A stretch of 64,000 nt of DNA. It comes from Burkholderia sp. USMB20 (GTDB taxonomy: Bacteria; Pseudomonadota; Gammaproteobacteria; Burkholderiales; Burkholderiaceae). The position numbers and the translations under genes were made by a program. Below are positions 9,386 through 20,019 of this stretch, piece after piece; within the stretch, counting starts at the first letter, position 1, and every line of letters begins with the position of its first letter. Below the pieces are notes generated by a model. The model saw only the letters and a program-made list of their open reading frames with translations. It did not search any database and was not told the origin of the DNA. Where the stretch lies: positions 496,001 through 560,000 of the forward strand of contig NZ_JTAN02000019.1 in NCBI RefSeq assembly GCF_000949135.2, given 5' to 3'.

Positions 9386-10336
9386 TCAGTGAAACAGTTC
9401 GTCGTAGCCGACGGTCGCCGTGCCGAGCTTGCCGACCACGATACCCGCGGCACGGTTCGCCAGCACGACGGCGTCGACGAGCGGCACGCCTGCGCCGAGC
9501 ATCGTCGCGACGGTCGCGATCACGGTATCGCCCGCCCCCGACACGTCGTACACCTCGCGCGCGAGCGCCGGCGCGTGCAGCTCGCCCGCGGCGGAAAAGA
9601 GCGTCATCCCCTCTTCCGAACGCGTGAGCAGCAACGCATCGAGATCGAGTTCCGTGCGCAGCTTCGCGACGCGCGCGCGAAGGTCGTCTTCCGAATGCCA
9701 CTGACCGACGACTTCGCGCAACTCGGCACGGTTCGGCGTGATCAGCGAGGCGCCGCGATAGCGCGCCCAGTCGCCGCCCTTCGGATCGACGAGCACCGGC
9801 TTGCCGGCCGCGCGCGCCTTCTCGATCATCGTCGTCACGTGCGTCAGCCCGCCTTTCGCGTAATCCGACATCAGCACGATGTCGTGCTGCGGCAGCAGCG
9901 CGTCGAACCGCGCGAGCCCGGCGAGCAGCACCTCGTGCGTCGGCATCGCTTCGAAATCGACGCGCAGCAGCTGCTGCTGGCGCGCAAGCACGCGCAGCTT
10001 GATGGTCGTCGGCAGCGCCGCGTCGCGCTCGAGATGGGGCGTGACGCCACTGCTGCCGAGCAGCTCGACGATCCGCTCACCGGGTTCGTCGCAGCCGACC
10101 ACGCACAGCAGCCCGGCCTGGGCGCCGAGCGTCACGGCGTTGCGCGCGACGTTGGCCGCGCCGCCGAGCCGCTCTTCCTGGCGCTGCACGTGCACGACGG
10201 GCACCGGCGCTTCCGGCGAAATACGGTCGACGTTGCCGAACCAGTAGCGGTCGAGCATCACGTCGCCGACCACGAGCACACGCGAACGCGCGAGCTGCGC
10301 GCGCGGGACCGGCACCACTTCGCGAAGGGTCGTCAT
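9386..10336 (-). CDS. hldA: D-glycero-beta-D-manno-heptose-7-phosphate kinase
   Basis: PfkB/ribokinase-fold kinase of ADP-heptose synthesis (rfaE domain I), 316 aa. The N-terminal block [23 protein letters not shown] and Gly-rich [11 protein letters not shown] are visible, and the C-terminal PfkB signature DVSGAGDT places the catalytic base at Asp270. No nucleotidyltransferase domain follows, so unlike E. coli HldE it is the monofunctional kinase; the adenylyltransferase HldC must be encoded elsewhere. The start was taken at [10 protein letters not shown] (13 codons inside the longest frame). Only 7 bases separate it from ugd. Confidence 0.95.
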   Translation of the reverse strand: MTTLREVVPVPRAQLARSRVLVVGDVMLDRYWFGNVDRISPEAPVPVVHVQRQEERLGGAANVARNAVTLGAQAGLLCVVGCDEPGERIVELLGSSGVTPHLERDAALPTTIKLRVLARQQQLLRVDFEAMPTHEVLLAGLARFDALLPQHDIVLMSDYAKGGLTHVTTMIEKARAAGKPVLVDPKGGDWARYRGASLITPNRAELREVVGQWHSEDDLRARVAKLRTELDLDALLLTRSEEGMTLFSAAGELHAPALAREVYDVSGAGDTVIATVATMLGAGVPLVDAVVLANRAAGIVVGKLGTATVGYDELFH

Positions 10337-10343
10337 CGTGCGC

Positions 10344-11744
10344 TCATCCACGGGAGGAGGACTGCGGATCGACATGCGGACGCCCGATCGCGTGGTAGTC
10401 GAAGCCGAGTTCGGCCATCGCGTCCGGTTCGTACAGGTTGCGTCCGTCGAAGATCACCGGCGCCTTCAGTTCGGCCTTCAGGCGCGTGAAATCCGGGCTC
10501 CGGAATTCCTTCCACTCGGTGACGATCACGAGCGCATCCGCGGCGCTCACGGCCGCGTCCTGGGTATCGACGAAATGCAGACGCGCAAGCGCGTCGGAAG
10601 CCTCGCCGAGATCGAGCGCGAACACGCGGCGCGCCTCGTCGATCGCGACCGGATCGTACGCGCGCACGATCGCGCCACGCCCGAGCAGTGCGGCGATCAG
10701 CCGACGGCTCGGCGCCTCGCGCATGTCGTCCGTATTCGGCTTGAACGCGAGGCCCCAGACCGCGAATTCGCGACCGGTCAGGTCCGCGCCGAAGCGCTGC
10801 TCGATCTTGCCGATCAGCACGTCCTTCTGCGCGGAGTTGGCCGCTTCGACGGCCTCCAGGATGCGCAGCGGCTGGCCGTTCTCGCCGGCGGTGCGGATCA
10901 GCGCCTGCACGTCCTTCGGGAAGCACGAGCCGCCGTAGCCGACGCCCGCGTACAGGAAGTGATAGCCGATGCGCGGATCGGAACCGATCCCGCGGCGCAC
11001 GGCTTCGATGTCGGCACCGACCTTGTCGGCGAGATTCGACATCTCGTTCATGAACGAGATGCGGGTCGCGAGCATCGCATTCGCCGCATATTTCGCGAAT
11101 TCCGCCGAACGCACGTCCATGTAGATCGTGCGCTCGTGATTGCGGTTGAACGGCGCGTACAGCTTCTTCATCCTCTCGCGCGCCACCGTGCCCGTCTCGT
11201 CGTCGTCGACGCCGATGACGATCCGGTCCGGGCGCATGAAGTCCTCGACTGCCGCGCCTTCCTTCAGGAACTCCGGATTCGATACGACCGAGAAACGGTG
11301 CGCGACGCTGCCCGCGAGCCCGCGGGCGCCGAGCGCCTCGTCGACCACCGCGCGCACGCGCTGCGCGGTGCCGACCGGCACCGTCGACTTGTCGACGATC
11401 ACCTTGAAACCGGTCATGTAACGACCGATGTTGCGCGCGGCCTCGAGCACGTATTGCAGGTCGGCCGAACCGTCCTCGTCGGGCGGCGTGCCGACGGCGA
11501 TGAACTGGATCTCGCCGTGCGCGACGCTCGCCTCGATGTCCGTCGAGAAGCGCAGACGCCCTGCCGCGCGATTGCGCGCGATGATGTCCAGCAGGCCCGG
11601 TTCGTGAATCGGCATCCCGCCGTTGTTCAGGATCTCGATCTTGCGCGGATCGACGTCCAGACAGAAGACGTCGTGGCCGATCTCGGCGAGGCAGGAGCCT
11701 GTGACAAGACCGACATAGCCGGTGCCGATGATGGTGATTTTCAT
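10344..11744 (-). CDS. ugd: UDP-glucose 6-dehydrogenase
   Basis: Oxidises UDP-glucose to UDP-glucuronate, the precursor of UDP-4-amino-4-deoxy-arabinose and of capsular sugars. 466 aa. NAD-binding GTGYVG is at residues 7-12, the block STVPVGT near 120, and catalytic Cys274 sits in [10 protein letters not shown]. In Burkholderia this step feeds the constitutive Ara4N modification of LPS that underlies polymyxin resistance (family knowledge). It is transcribed with hldA and hldD. Confidence 0.96.
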   Translation of the reverse strand: MKITIIGTGYVGLVTGSCLAEIGHDVFCLDVDPRKIEILNNGGMPIHEPGLLDIIARNRAAGRLRFSTDIEASVAHGEIQFIAVGTPPDEDGSADLQYVLEAARNIGRYMTGFKVIVDKSTVPVGTAQRVRAVVDEALGARGLAGSVAHRFSVVSNPEFLKEGAAVEDFMRPDRIVIGVDDDETGTVARERMKKLYAPFNRNHERTIYMDVRSAEFAKYAANAMLATRISFMNEMSNLADKVGADIEAVRRGIGSDPRIGYHFLYAGVGYGGSCFPKDVQALIRTAGENGQPLRILEAVEAANSAQKDVLIGKIEQRFGADLTGREFAVWGLAFKPNTDDMREAPSRRLIAALLGRGAIVRAYDPVAIDEARRVFALDLGEASDALARLHFVDTQDAAVSAADALVIVTEWKEFRSPDFTRLKAELKAPVIFDGRNLYEPDAMAELGFDYHAIGRPHVDPQSSSRG

Positions 11745-11834
11745 AGATGTTCCGGTACGTCCCGGTAATTGACTAACTTGCCCGCCGGGCCGGACCCGGC
11801 GGGAACCGCAGTGCGTCGGCGCCGCGCGCCGGGA

Positions 11835-13007
11835 TCAACCCGGCATCGCAGGTTCGACGCGGCGCGGCGCATAGGTTTCCCAGCCGCTGCATCCGGGGCA
11901 CTGCCAGTAGAAGAGCCGTGCCCGGAAACCGCAATTCTGGCACGTATAGCGTGGCAGATTTTTGGTGCGCTGCTTGATCAGCGCGCGCATCATTTCAAGT
12001 TCCTTACGGCGCGGCTCGTCGGCGGCCGCGATCTGCGCATCGAGCAGGTGCAGCATGCCCGACAGGTTCGGCGACTTCTCCATCTGCGTGCGCGCGAGCG
12101 TATGCGCCGCTTCCTGGCCGCGCAACCCGGCGATGTGCTGATACGCAGTATCGAGCAGGTCGTTCGACGGATAGCGATCGACGTAGCCCATCAGCAGCTC
12201 GGCGCCCTCGACCGGCTTGTCGAGCGCGACATAGGCCTTCATCAGCTTGTCGGCGACGAGCGGCAGATAAGCGGGATTTTGCGCCTCGACGCGCTTCCAG
12301 TGCTCGATCGCGGCCGCGTGATCGCCCGCCGCCTGCGCGGCATCACCGGACAGGATCGTCGCGCGGACGTTCTGCGGGTTCGCGGCAAGCGCGAGCTTCA
12401 ACTGCTCGGCCGCGGCCGTGGCGTTCTTGCGTTGCAGCGCGTCCTGCGCGAGTTCGCAGTGGAACTGCGCGATTTCGGTGCCGAGCGGCTTGTCGCTCAT
12501 CGATTCGATGCGCTTCGCGGTGTCGATCGACTTGTTCCAGTCCTTCTCGATCTCGTAGATCGTCAGCAGCGCCCGCTGCGCGCCCAGCGCGTAGTCGCCG
12601 TCGGCGAGCCGGTGGAAGGCCTCCTCGGCACGATCGAGCAGGCCGGCCTTCAGGAAATCCTGGCCGAGTTCGTACAGCGCATGGTCGCGCTCGTTGACCG
12701 GCAGGTCCGTACGGCTCAGCAGATTCTGGTGCACGCGGATCGCACGGTCCGTTTCGCCGCGACGGCGGAACAGGTTGCCGAGCGCGAAGTGCAGCTCGAC
12801 CGTCTCGGGGTCGAGTTTCGCGACCTCGATGAACGCGTCGATCGCCTTGTCCGGTTGTTCGTTCAACAGAAAGTTCAGGCCGCGGAAATACGATCGCGGC
12901 AGGTTGGCGCTCTCCGACAGGAGGTTCTTCAGGTCATAGCGTGACGCCGCCCAGCCGAGCGCGAACGCCACCGGAATCGCGAGCAACCACCAGAAATCCA
13001 GATCCAT
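11835..13007 (-). CDS. lapB: Lipopolysaccharide assembly protein B (YciM)
   Basis: Inner-membrane TPR protein which in E. coli controls FtsH degradation of LpxC and so LPS supply. 390 aa: N-terminal membrane anchor (LDFWWLLAIPVAFALGWAAS), then a run of tetratricopeptide repeats from about residue 35 to 330, then a rubredoxin-like zinc ribbon with Cys356, Cys359, Cys370 and Cys373. The start MDLDFWWL directly precedes the anchor and fits the family. The open frame continues to 13508 but that part is rejected. Pairs with lapA 53 bases upstream. Confidence 0.95.
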   Translation of the reverse strand: MDLDFWWLLAIPVAFALGWAASRYDLKNLLSESANLPRSYFRGLNFLLNEQPDKAIDAFIEVAKLDPETVELHFALGNLFRRRGETDRAIRVHQNLLSRTDLPVNERDHALYELGQDFLKAGLLDRAEEAFHRLADGDYALGAQRALLTIYEIEKDWNKSIDTAKRIESMSDKPLGTEIAQFHCELAQDALQRKNATAAAEQLKLALAANPQNVRATILSGDAAQAAGDHAAAIEHWKRVEAQNPAYLPLVADKLMKAYVALDKPVEGAELLMGYVDRYPSNDLLDTAYQHIAGLRGQEAAHTLARTQMEKSPNLSGMLHLLDAQIAAADEPRRKELEMMRALIKQRTKNLPRYTCQNCGFRARLFYWQCPGCSGWETYAPRRVEPAMPG

Positions 13008-13060
13008 GCGAAATATCGAAGCAGAGACGAAAACCGCGCGGGAGTCGCGCGGCGTCCGTG

Positions 13061-13354
13061 TTAAATGACGGGCGGCATCGGCGGCTGGTCGACGATGGCC
13101 GGGGTTTCGCGCGCCGCACGCAGATCGCGCTTCAGGCGCCCGTTCTCGAGGCGCAGGCGGAACATCGCCGGCAGTGCCGACAGCAGGCCGGCCAGCAGCC
13201 CGACGACGAAGAACGCGAGGCCGATCAGGATCAGCGGCGCTTGCCATGCGTAGCCGGCAACGAAATTCAGCGTCGCGGTTTGCGTATTGGCCAGTGCGAG
13301 CACCAGCAGCAGCACGAACACCAATACCCGGATCAGCCAGACGATAAACTTCAT
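13061..13354 (-). CDS. lapA: LapA family inner-membrane protein (DUF1049)
   Basis: 97-aa protein with two transmembrane segments (roughly residues 3-22 and 40-64) and a short basic coiled-coil tail (LRLENGRLKRDLRAARE), the LapA/YciS layout. It works with LapB in LPS assembly. Operon partner directly upstream of lapB, as in E. coli and most beta-proteobacteria. Confidence 0.92.
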   Translation of the reverse strand: MKFIVWLIRVLVFVLLLVLALANTQTATLNFVAGYAWQAPLILIGLAFFVVGLLAGLLSALPAMFRLRLENGRLKRDLRAARETPAIVDQPPMPPVI

Positions 13355-13492
13355 GTAGCCCTCTCTTTGTTGAGGTTTGCCGCGGCGCGCGACTCCCCTT
13401 CGCGGCGCCGAATCGACCCGTATTGTAAAGGAAGCGTTTCCGCGTCACCGCACATCCTGCGGATGCGCATTGCCGCACGGCAGCCGGAAATG

Positions 13493-13521
13493 AAAAAAGC
13501 GCCCGCAAGGGGCGCTTTTTT
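13493..13521 (-). terminator. Terminator between ihfB and lapA
   Basis: AAAAAAGCGCCC, loop gcaa, GGGGCGCTTTTTT: a strong symmetric stem with T runs on both strands. It separates the rpsA-ihfB transcript from lapAB, so lapA must have its own promoter in the 140 bases that follow. Confidence 0.88.
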
Positions 13522-13564
13522 CTTCAGCCTTCGCCGGACGGATTCCGGGCAAGCCGAACGACGT

Positions 13565-13888
13565 TCAACGTTCGTCGTCCGGATCATCAGCTTTCAGCGG
13601 CTCGCCGGCGCGGCCGTCGACGCGTTCACGCAACTCCTTGCCGGGCTTGAAGTGAGGCACGAACTTCTCGGGCACCTGCACTTTCTCTCCCGACTTCGGG
13701 TTGCGTCCGACGCGTGCCGGGCGACGGTTGAGGCCGAAGCTGCCGAAACCCCGAATTTCGATGCGATGCCCTTTCGCCAGGGCGTCGGACATCGCATCGA
13801 GCATCGTTTTCACCGCGAAATCCGCATCCTTGAGGACAAGTTGCGGAAATCGCAGTGCCAGCTGCGCGACCAACTCGGATTTGGTCAT
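13565..13888 (-). CDS. ihfB: Integration host factor subunit beta
   Basis: DNA-bending nucleoid protein, 107 aa. It has the HU/IHF fold: [17 protein letters not shown], the conserved [22 protein letters not shown] beta-arm block with the intercalating Pro, and [13 protein letters not shown]. An acidic-basic tail of about ten residues ([10 protein letters not shown]) extends beyond the core. It follows rpsA by 22 bases, the conserved rpsA-ihfB arrangement. Confidence 0.96.
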   Translation of the reverse strand: MTKSELVAQLALRFPQLVLKDADFAVKTMLDAMSDALAKGHRIEIRGFGSFGLNRRPARVGRNPKSGEKVQVPEKFVPHFKPGKELRERVDGRAGEPLKADDPDDER

Positions 13889-13910
13889 ACTTCAGCAGAC
13901 CTCGTGAGGC

Positions 13911-15623
13911 TTACTGGTTCTGGCCGTCGAGCTTCGCCTTCAGCAGCGCGCCGAGGTTGGTCGTACCGGTCGCAGCAGCGCTGGTGTCCGACTGCAGGCC
14001 GCGGATCGCTTCCTGTTGTTCAGCCGAATCCTTCGCCTTGATCGACAGGTTGATGCCACGCGACTTGCGATCGATGTTGATCACCATCGCGTTGACCTTG
14101 TCGCCTTCCTTCAGCACGTTGCGTGCGTCTTCGACGCGATCCTGCGAGATTTCCGATGCACGCAGGTAGCCTTCGATGTCGCCCGTCAGCGTGATGACAG
14201 CGCCCTTCGCATCGACCGACTTCACCACGCCGTCGACGATCGAACCCTTGTCGTTCATTGCAACGTAGTTGCTGAACGGGTCGCCTTCGAGCTGCTTGAT
14301 GCCGAGCGAAATGCGCTCCTTCTCGACGTCGATACCGAGCACGATCGCTTCGACTTCGTCGCCCTTCTTGTACTTGCGAACGGCTTCTTCGCCGGCTTCG
14401 CTCCACGACAGGTCCGACAGGTGGACCAGGCCGTCGATGCCGCCCGGCAGACCGATGAACACGCCGAAGTCGGTGATCGACTTGATTGCGCCCGTGATCT
14501 TGTCGCCCTTCTTGAAGTTGCGGCTGAAGTCATCCCACGGATTCGGCTTGCACTGCTTCATGCCGAGGCTGATACGACGACGGTCTTCGTCGATCTCGAG
14601 GACCATGACTTCGACTTCGTCGCCCAGCTGGACAACCTTCGACGGTGCAACGTTCTTGTTGGTCCAGTCCATTTCCGACACGTGGACGAGGCCTTCGATG
14701 CCCGATTCCACTTCGACGAATGCGCCGTAGTCGGTGATGTTCGTGACCTTGCCGAACAGGCGCGTGCCCGACGGGTAACGGCGCGAGATGCCTTCCCACG
14801 GATCGTCACCCAGTTGCTTGATGCCCAGCGAGACGCGGTTCTTCTCTTGGTCGAACTTGAGGATCTTCGCGGTGACTTCCTGGCCAACCGACAGGACTTC
14901 GCTCGGGTGACGCACACGACGCCATGCGATGTCGGTGATGTGCAGCAGGCCGTCGATGCCGCCGAGGTCGACGAACGCGCCGTAGTCGGTGATGTTCTTG
15001 ACGACGCCGTTGACGATCGCGCCTTCCTTCAGCGTCTCGAGCAGCTTCGCGCGCTCTTCGCCTTGCGTTGCTTCGATCACTGCACGACGCGACAGCACGA
15101 CGTTGTTACGCTTGCGATCGAGCTTGATCACGCGGAACTCGAGCGTCTTGCCTTCGTACGGGGTCGTGTCCTTGACCGGACGCGTGTCGACCAGCGAACC
15201 CGGCAGGAACGCGCGGATGCCGTTGACCATCACGGTCATGCCGCCCTTCACCTTGCCGGTGATCGTGCCGGTGACGAGTTCGTTGTTGTCGAGGGCCTTT
15301 TCCAGCGACAGCCACGATGCCAGGCGCTTCGCCTTGTCGCGCGACAGGATCGTGTCGCCGTAGCCGTTTTCGAGCGCGTCGATCGCGACGGACACGAAAT
15401 CGCCCGACTGCACCTCAACCTCGCCCTGATCGTTCAGGAATTCCTCGATCGGAATGTAAGCCTCGGACTTCAGGCCTGCATTGACGACCACGAAGTTGTG
15501 GTCGACGCGCACGACTTCGGCGGAAATCACTTCGCCGGCGCGCATGTCTTGACGGGTCAGCGACTCTTCGAACAGAGCCGCAAAGGATTCGGTATTCGGG
15601 GTGGAGGTTTGCAGGTCGGACAT
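13911..15623 (-). CDS. rpsA: 30S ribosomal protein S1
   Basis: mRNA-binding ribosomal protein with six S1 (OB-fold) repeats, 570 aa. Repeats are recognisable by recurring blocks such as [63 protein letters not shown] and [24 protein letters not shown]. The start [14 protein letters not shown] matches beta-proteobacterial S1. Codons are strongly biased, as expected for high expression. It lies between cmk and ihfB. Confidence 0.97.
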   Translation of the reverse strand: MSDLQTSTPNTESFAALFEESLTRQDMRAGEVISAEVVRVDHNFVVVNAGLKSEAYIPIEEFLNDQGEVEVQSGDFVSVAIDALENGYGDTILSRDKAKRLASWLSLEKALDNNELVTGTITGKVKGGMTVMVNGIRAFLPGSLVDTRPVKDTTPYEGKTLEFRVIKLDRKRNNVVLSRRAVIEATQGEERAKLLETLKEGAIVNGVVKNITDYGAFVDLGGIDGLLHITDIAWRRVRHPSEVLSVGQEVTAKILKFDQEKNRVSLGIKQLGDDPWEGISRRYPSGTRLFGKVTNITDYGAFVEVESGIEGLVHVSEMDWTNKNVAPSKVVQLGDEVEVMVLEIDEDRRRISLGMKQCKPNPWDDFSRNFKKGDKITGAIKSITDFGVFIGLPGGIDGLVHLSDLSWSEAGEEAVRKYKKGDEVEAIVLGIDVEKERISLGIKQLEGDPFSNYVAMNDKGSIVDGVVKSVDAKGAVITLTGDIEGYLRASEISQDRVEDARNVLKEGDKVNAMVINIDRKSRGINLSIKAKDSAEQQEAIRGLQSDTSAAATGTTNLGALLKAKLDGQNQ

Positions 15624-15765
15624 AAAAATCTGATTGTGCATGGCTCGCTGTGCCACGCCGGCCGGAATGGCAGGCTGAAAGGGCCAGATCGAGGTCCATA
15701 CGGGGTTAAGGGTTCGAAACACGCTCCGCGCTGCTCGCGCGAAGCACCTACTGCCGCCCGCCTTC

Positions 15766-16452
15766 TCAGGCGGGCTGGCCGAGCGCCCGGTACCACTGCA
15801 GCACCTGGTCGACCGCTTCATCGACCGAAAGCGCCGACGTATCGAGCAGCTTGGCATCTGCCGCGGGCTTCAGCGGCGCGGCGGCGCGATTGCTGTCGCG
15901 CGCGTCACGTTCACGAAGATCCCGGAGCAAGTCATCTATATTAGCAGAAAAACCTTTTTGCATCAATTGCTTATGCCGCCTGGCCGCGCGCGCCTCGGCG
16001 CTGGCCGTCAGAAACACCTTCAGCACGGCGTCCGGGAAGATTACGGTGCCCATGTCGCGCCCGTCGGCGACGAGGCCCGGCGTCTTGCGGAATGCGCGTT
16101 GGCGCGCGACCAACGCGGTACGCACCGGCCCGTGCACGGCAATCGCCGACGCGCGATTGCCGACCGCTTCGGCGCGGATGTCGTTCGACACGTCGACGCC
16201 GTCGAGCTGCGCGCAGCCTTCGCGGAACGTGATGTGAAGATCGTCGATCAGCTTCACGAGCGCGTCGATGTCCTCCGCCGCGATGCCGTAGCGTACGCTC
16301 GCGAGCGCGGCGAGACGATACAGCGCGCCGCTGTCGAGCAGGTGGAAGCCGAGATGCGCGGCGACGAGCGCGGCGACGGTCCCCTTGCCGGAAGCTGTCG
16401 GACCGTCGATCGTGATGACGGGGGTCGGGTGAAAGGGTCGGGTCGATTTCAT
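15766..16452 (-). CDS. cmk: Cytidylate kinase
   Basis: Phosphorylates CMP and dCMP. 228 aa with the P-loop [10 protein letters not shown] at about residues 16-25, followed by [11 protein letters not shown] and [13 protein letters not shown], all characteristic. It lies 12 bases after aroA and upstream of rpsA, the widespread aroA-cmk-rpsA order. Confidence 0.96.
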   Translation of the reverse strand: MKSTRPFHPTPVITIDGPTASGKGTVAALVAAHLGFHLLDSGALYRLAALASVRYGIAAEDIDALVKLIDDLHITFREGCAQLDGVDVSNDIRAEAVGNRASAIAVHGPVRTALVARQRAFRKTPGLVADGRDMGTVIFPDAVLKVFLTASAEARAARRHKQLMQKGFSANIDDLLRDLRERDARDSNRAAAPLKPAADAKLLDTSALSVDEAVDQVLQWYRALGQPA

Positions 16453-16464
16453 CGGTACGGTGGG

Positions 16465-17769
16465 TCAGGCCTTGGCGAGCGCGGCGAAGCGGTCGAAATA
16501 GTCGGGGAACGTCTTGCCGACGCACTTCGGATCGTTGATTCGCACGGGCACGCCGCCCAGACTGACGAGCGAGAAGCACATCGCCATCCGGTGATCGTCG
16601 TACGTGTCGATCGCGGCGTTCGGCGTGAGTTGTTGCGGCGGCGTGACGACCAGATAGTCGGGGCCTTCCTCGACGATCGCGCCGACCTTGCGCAACTCGG
16701 TCGCCATCGCGGCGATGCGGTCGGTTTCCTTCACGCGCCAGCTCGCGATGTTGCGCAGCGTGCTCGTGCCGCTCGCGAACAGCGCCGCGACCGCGATGGT
16801 CATCGCCGCGTCGGGAATCAGGTTGAAGTCCATGTCGATCGGCTCGAGCTTGCCATGGTCGTGGCCGATGCCGCGCACCTCGATCCAGTCGTCGCCCATC
16901 GATACGTTCGCGCCCATCTGCATCAGCGCATTCGCAAAGCCGACGTCGCCCTGGATGCTCGCGCGCCCTACGCCCTCGACGCGCAGCGGGCCGCCGCCGA
17001 GCGCGCCGGCCGCGAGGAAATACGAGGCCGACGACGCATCGCCCTCGACCATGATGCGCCCCGGCGAACGGTAGCGGACGCCGGCCGGCACGACGAAGCG
17101 CTGCCAGCCGTCGCGCTCGATGGTCACGCCGAAGCGCTCCATCAGCCGGATCGTGATGTCGATGTACGGCTTCGAGATCAGTTCGCCGTCGACTTCGACG
17201 ACGATCCTGCCGTCCTTCGCCTTCACGAGCGGCAGCGTCATCAGCAGCGCGGTGAGGAACTGGCTCGACACATCGCCGCGAACGCGGATCGGCGCGTCGA
17301 CCGTGATCGCCGCAGGCTTGATCCGCAGCGGCGGAAAACCGTCGTTCTGCTCGTAGTCGATCTGCGCGCCGATCTGCCGCAGGCCGTCGACGAGATCGCC
17401 GATCGGCCGCTCGTGCATGCGCGGCACGCCATGCACGCGATAGTCGCCGCCATTGACCGCGAGCGCCGCCGTCAACGGTCGCACCGCGGTGCCCGCGTTG
17501 CCGAGGAACAGGTCGGCGGTCTTCGCGGTGAACGCGCCGCGCGTGCCGGTGACGACACAGGTGTCGCCGTCGCGCGCGAGCTTCACGCCGAGCTTGCCGA
17601 GCGCATCGAGCATCACGCGCGTGTCGTCGGAATCCAGCAGGTTGGTGATCGTCGTATCGCCTTCGGCAAGCGCCGCAAGCAGCAGCACGCGGTTCGAGAT
17701 GCTCTTCGAGCCGGGCAGGCGCACGGTGCCCGACGCACTGGAATACGGGCCGAGATCGAGATAGTCCAT
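16465..17769 (-). CDS. aroA: 3-phosphoshikimate 1-carboxyvinyltransferase (EPSP synthase)
   Basis: Sixth shikimate-pathway step: adds the enolpyruvyl group of PEP to shikimate-3-phosphate. 434 aa. The N-terminal PGSKSISNR with substrate-binding Lys22 is at residues 19-27, and [15 protein letters not shown] is the second signature. The Gly in NAGTA marks the glyphosate-sensitive class I type. The start MDYLDLGPY follows the family; the frame remains open far upstream over tyrA as a shadow. It lies 20 bases after tyrA. Confidence 0.96.
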   Translation of the reverse strand: MDYLDLGPYSSASGTVRLPGSKSISNRVLLLAALAEGDTTITNLLDSDDTRVMLDALGKLGVKLARDGDTCVVTGTRGAFTAKTADLFLGNAGTAVRPLTAALAVNGGDYRVHGVPRMHERPIGDLVDGLRQIGAQIDYEQNDGFPPLRIKPAAITVDAPIRVRGDVSSQFLTALLMTLPLVKAKDGRIVVEVDGELISKPYIDITIRLMERFGVTIERDGWQRFVVPAGVRYRSPGRIMVEGDASSASYFLAAGALGGGPLRVEGVGRASIQGDVGFANALMQMGANVSMGDDWIEVRGIGHDHGKLEPIDMDFNLIPDAAMTIAVAALFASGTSTLRNIASWRVKETDRIAAMATELRKVGAIVEEGPDYLVVTPPQQLTPNAAIDTYDDHRMAMCFSLVSLGGVPVRINDPKCVGKTFPDYFDRFAALAKA

Positions 17770-17789
17770 GGGAATCGTCCTGTTTCCTG

Positions 17790-18716
17790 TTATTTCTTGA
17801 CCGGTTCGGCAGCGGGCTGCGCGCCGCGTTCCTGCCATGCCTTGCGGGCCGCGCGCGAGCGCGTGAACACGGCTTCGAGCGCCGCGCCGTCGCCGGCGTC
17901 GATCGCCGCACGCAGCCGGGCGAGCACGCGCGTGTAGCCGTCGAGCTCGTCGAGCAGCGCCGCGCGATTCGCGACACACACGTCGCGCCACATCTCCGGG
18001 CTCGACGCCGCGATCCGCGTGAAGTCGCGGAAGCCGCCCGCCGCATACGAGAATTTCAGTTCGGCATCCGTCTCGCCGAGGATCTGCTCGACGAGCGCGA
18101 ACGACAGCACGTGCGGCAGATGGCTGATCGACGCGAACACGCGATCGTGCTGCGCCGTGCTCATCGTGCGCACGTCGGCGCCGGTCGCCCGCCACATCGC
18201 GTCGATCCGCGCGACCGCGTCGGGCGAGTTCTCCGGCAGCGGGCACAGCACGACGTTGCGGCCGACGTACAGATCCGGCAGCGCGGCCTCGACACCGCTC
18301 GACTCGCGCCCGGCGATCGGGTGGCCCGGCACGAATTGCGCGATCCGCGCACCGAGCACGTCGCGCGCCGCCGCGACGACATCGGACTTGGTGCTGCCCG
18401 CGTCGGTGACGAGCGTCGCGGCGTCGAGCCACGGCGCGATGCGCGCGAGCAACGGGCCCGTTTGCGCGACGGGCGCGGCCAGCAGCACGAGATCGGCGCC
18501 GGCAAGCGCGTCGCGCAGTTGCGCATCGTCGTCGAGCGCCGCCGCGCGATCGATCACGCCGAGCGCGAGCGCGCGCTCGACCGACGCACGGGAACGGCCG
18601 ACGCCGACGACTTCGCCCGCGCCGCCCGGCGCGCGCTCGCGCAGCGCGCGCGCCAGCGATCCGCCGATCAGGCCGACGCCGAAGATGACCAGTTTGTTGA
18701 ATGCAAAGCCTGACAC
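17790..18716 (-). CDS. tyrA: Prephenate dehydrogenase
   Basis: Oxidative decarboxylation of prephenate for tyrosine synthesis, about 308 aa. NAD-binding GVGLIGGSL is at residues 13-21, followed by [24 protein letters not shown] and [11 protein letters not shown], all TyrA signatures. The start was set at GTG just ahead of [14 protein letters not shown], where the family begins; an in-frame ATG at 18806 would add 30 residues of low-similarity sequence. No strong ribosome-binding site precedes the GTG, so the start is uncertain. The 187-base gap to pheA holds no gene I can recognise. Confidence 0.92.
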   Translation of the reverse strand: MSGFAFNKLVIFGVGLIGGSLARALRERAPGGAGEVVGVGRSRASVERALALGVIDRAAALDDDAQLRDALAGADLVLLAAPVAQTGPLLARIAPWLDAATLVTDAGSTKSDVVAAARDVLGARIAQFVPGHPIAGRESSGVEAALPDLYVGRNVVLCPLPENSPDAVARIDAMWRATGADVRTMSTAQHDRVFASISHLPHVLSFALVEQILGETDAELKFSYAAGGFRDFTRIAASSPEMWRDVCVANRAALLDELDGYTRVLARLRAAIDAGDGAALEAVFTRSRAARKAWQERGAQPAAEPVKK

Positions 18717-18903
18717 GACAAGAGCCAAGTGACGCGCGCGGAACGACGCCCCGCGCGCGGAAGTCCAGATTCCGGGCAACGGGCCCGCACCCGGCACGAC
18801 CTGCACCGGATACCGCCCGAGCCCGCCTTGGGCAGCGCCGCCCGGCCTGCCCTGCCCGCTTCGCCGCGCCGCCTGCGCGGTGCAGGCGACGGGCCGCTGC
18901 GCG

Positions 18904-19986
18904 TCAGCGCGCGCGCGGATACGAACCGAGTACCTTCAGGAACGCGGCCTTCTGGCCGAGCTCCGCGAGCGCGGCGGCCACGGCTGGCTCGTCCCGGTGC
19001 CCTTCGATGTCGATGTAGAAGTAATACTCCCACGTGCCGACGCGCGCCGGGCGCGACTCGAAGCGGGTCATCGACACCCCGTGCCGCGCGAGCGGTTCGA
19101 GCAGCTTGAACACCGCGCCCGGCTCGTTCTTCACCGACACGATCAGCGAGGTCTGGTCGTGACCGCTCGGTCCGGCCGGCTGCTTGCCGATGATCACGAA
19201 GCGCGTGCGGTTGTGCGGATCGTCCTGAATCAGCGAGAACGCGATCTGCAGCCCGTAGTGCGCGGCCGCGCGGTCGCCCGCGATCGCCGCGACGCTCGGG
19301 TCGGCCGCCGCGAGACGCGCGGCCTCCGCGTTGCTCGACACCGCTTGCCGCTCGAGCTGCGGTGCGTTCGCGGCGAGCCACTGCTGGCATTGCGCGAGTG
19401 CCTGCGCATGCGCGCAGACGCGCTTCACGCCGTCGAGCGTGCCGCTCTGCGTGAGCAGGTTGTGATGGATCGGCAGCGCGAGTTCGCCGCTGATCAGCAA
19501 CTGCGTCTGCAGCAGCAGGTCGAGCGTGCGCGACACCGCGCCTTCGGTCGAATTCTCGACCGGCGCGATACCGAATGCGGACGCGCCCGCCTCGACCGAG
19601 CGGAACACCTCGTCGATCGACGGACACGGCAGCCCTTCGATCGACTGGCCGAAATACTCGAACATCGCCTGTTCGCTGTACGTGCCGACCGGCCCGAGGA
19701 ACGCGACGTGGATCGTCTGCTCGAGCGCGCGGCTCGCGGCCATGATCTCGCGCCAGATGGCGCTGATGTGCTCGCTCGCGAGCGGCCCCGCGCTCATGTC
19801 CTGCAGGCGCGCGATCACCTGCAGCTCGCGTTCCGGCCGGAACACCGGCGCATTGAAATGCTTCTTGACCTCGCCCACCTCGAGCGCCACCGCGGCGCGC
19901 TGGTTGAGGAGCGCGATCAGCTGCGCGTCGATCGCATCGATGCGGTCGCGCAGCGGTTTCAGGCGGGAATTCAGTTCGTCGTCCAT
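18904..19986 (-). CDS. pheA: Bifunctional chorismate mutase / prephenate dehydratase
   Basis: Commits chorismate to phenylalanine. 360 aa in three parts: an AroQ chorismate mutase helix domain (about 1-90, LNSRLKPLRDRIDAIDAQLIALLNQR), prephenate dehydratase (about 93-270, with PVENSTEGAV at 142-151 and the TRF motif in NRTRFVIIG), and a C-terminal ACT domain (about 280-355, with MTRFESRPAR) expected to give phenylalanine feedback. It lies 33 bases after serC. Confidence 0.96.
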   Translation of the reverse strand: MDDELNSRLKPLRDRIDAIDAQLIALLNQRAAVALEVGEVKKHFNAPVFRPERELQVIARLQDMSAGPLASEHISAIWREIMAASRALEQTIHVAFLGPVGTYSEQAMFEYFGQSIEGLPCPSIDEVFRSVEAGASAFGIAPVENSTEGAVSRTLDLLLQTQLLISGELALPIHHNLLTQSGTLDGVKRVCAHAQALAQCQQWLAANAPQLERQAVSSNAEAARLAAADPSVAAIAGDRAAAHYGLQIAFSLIQDDPHNRTRFVIIGKQPAGPSGHDQTSLIVSVKNEPGAVFKLLEPLARHGVSMTRFESRPARVGTWEYYFYIDIEGHRDEPAVAAALAELGQKAAFLKVLGSYPRAR

Positions 19987-20019
19987 GCGTTTTGCCGTGC
20001 TGTTTGAACAGCGCCGCCG

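Noticed and set aside
14016-15944. 642-codon plus-strand open frame opposite rpsA
   Set aside because: Repetitive Asp/Val/Leu pattern is the mirror image of the S1 repeats.
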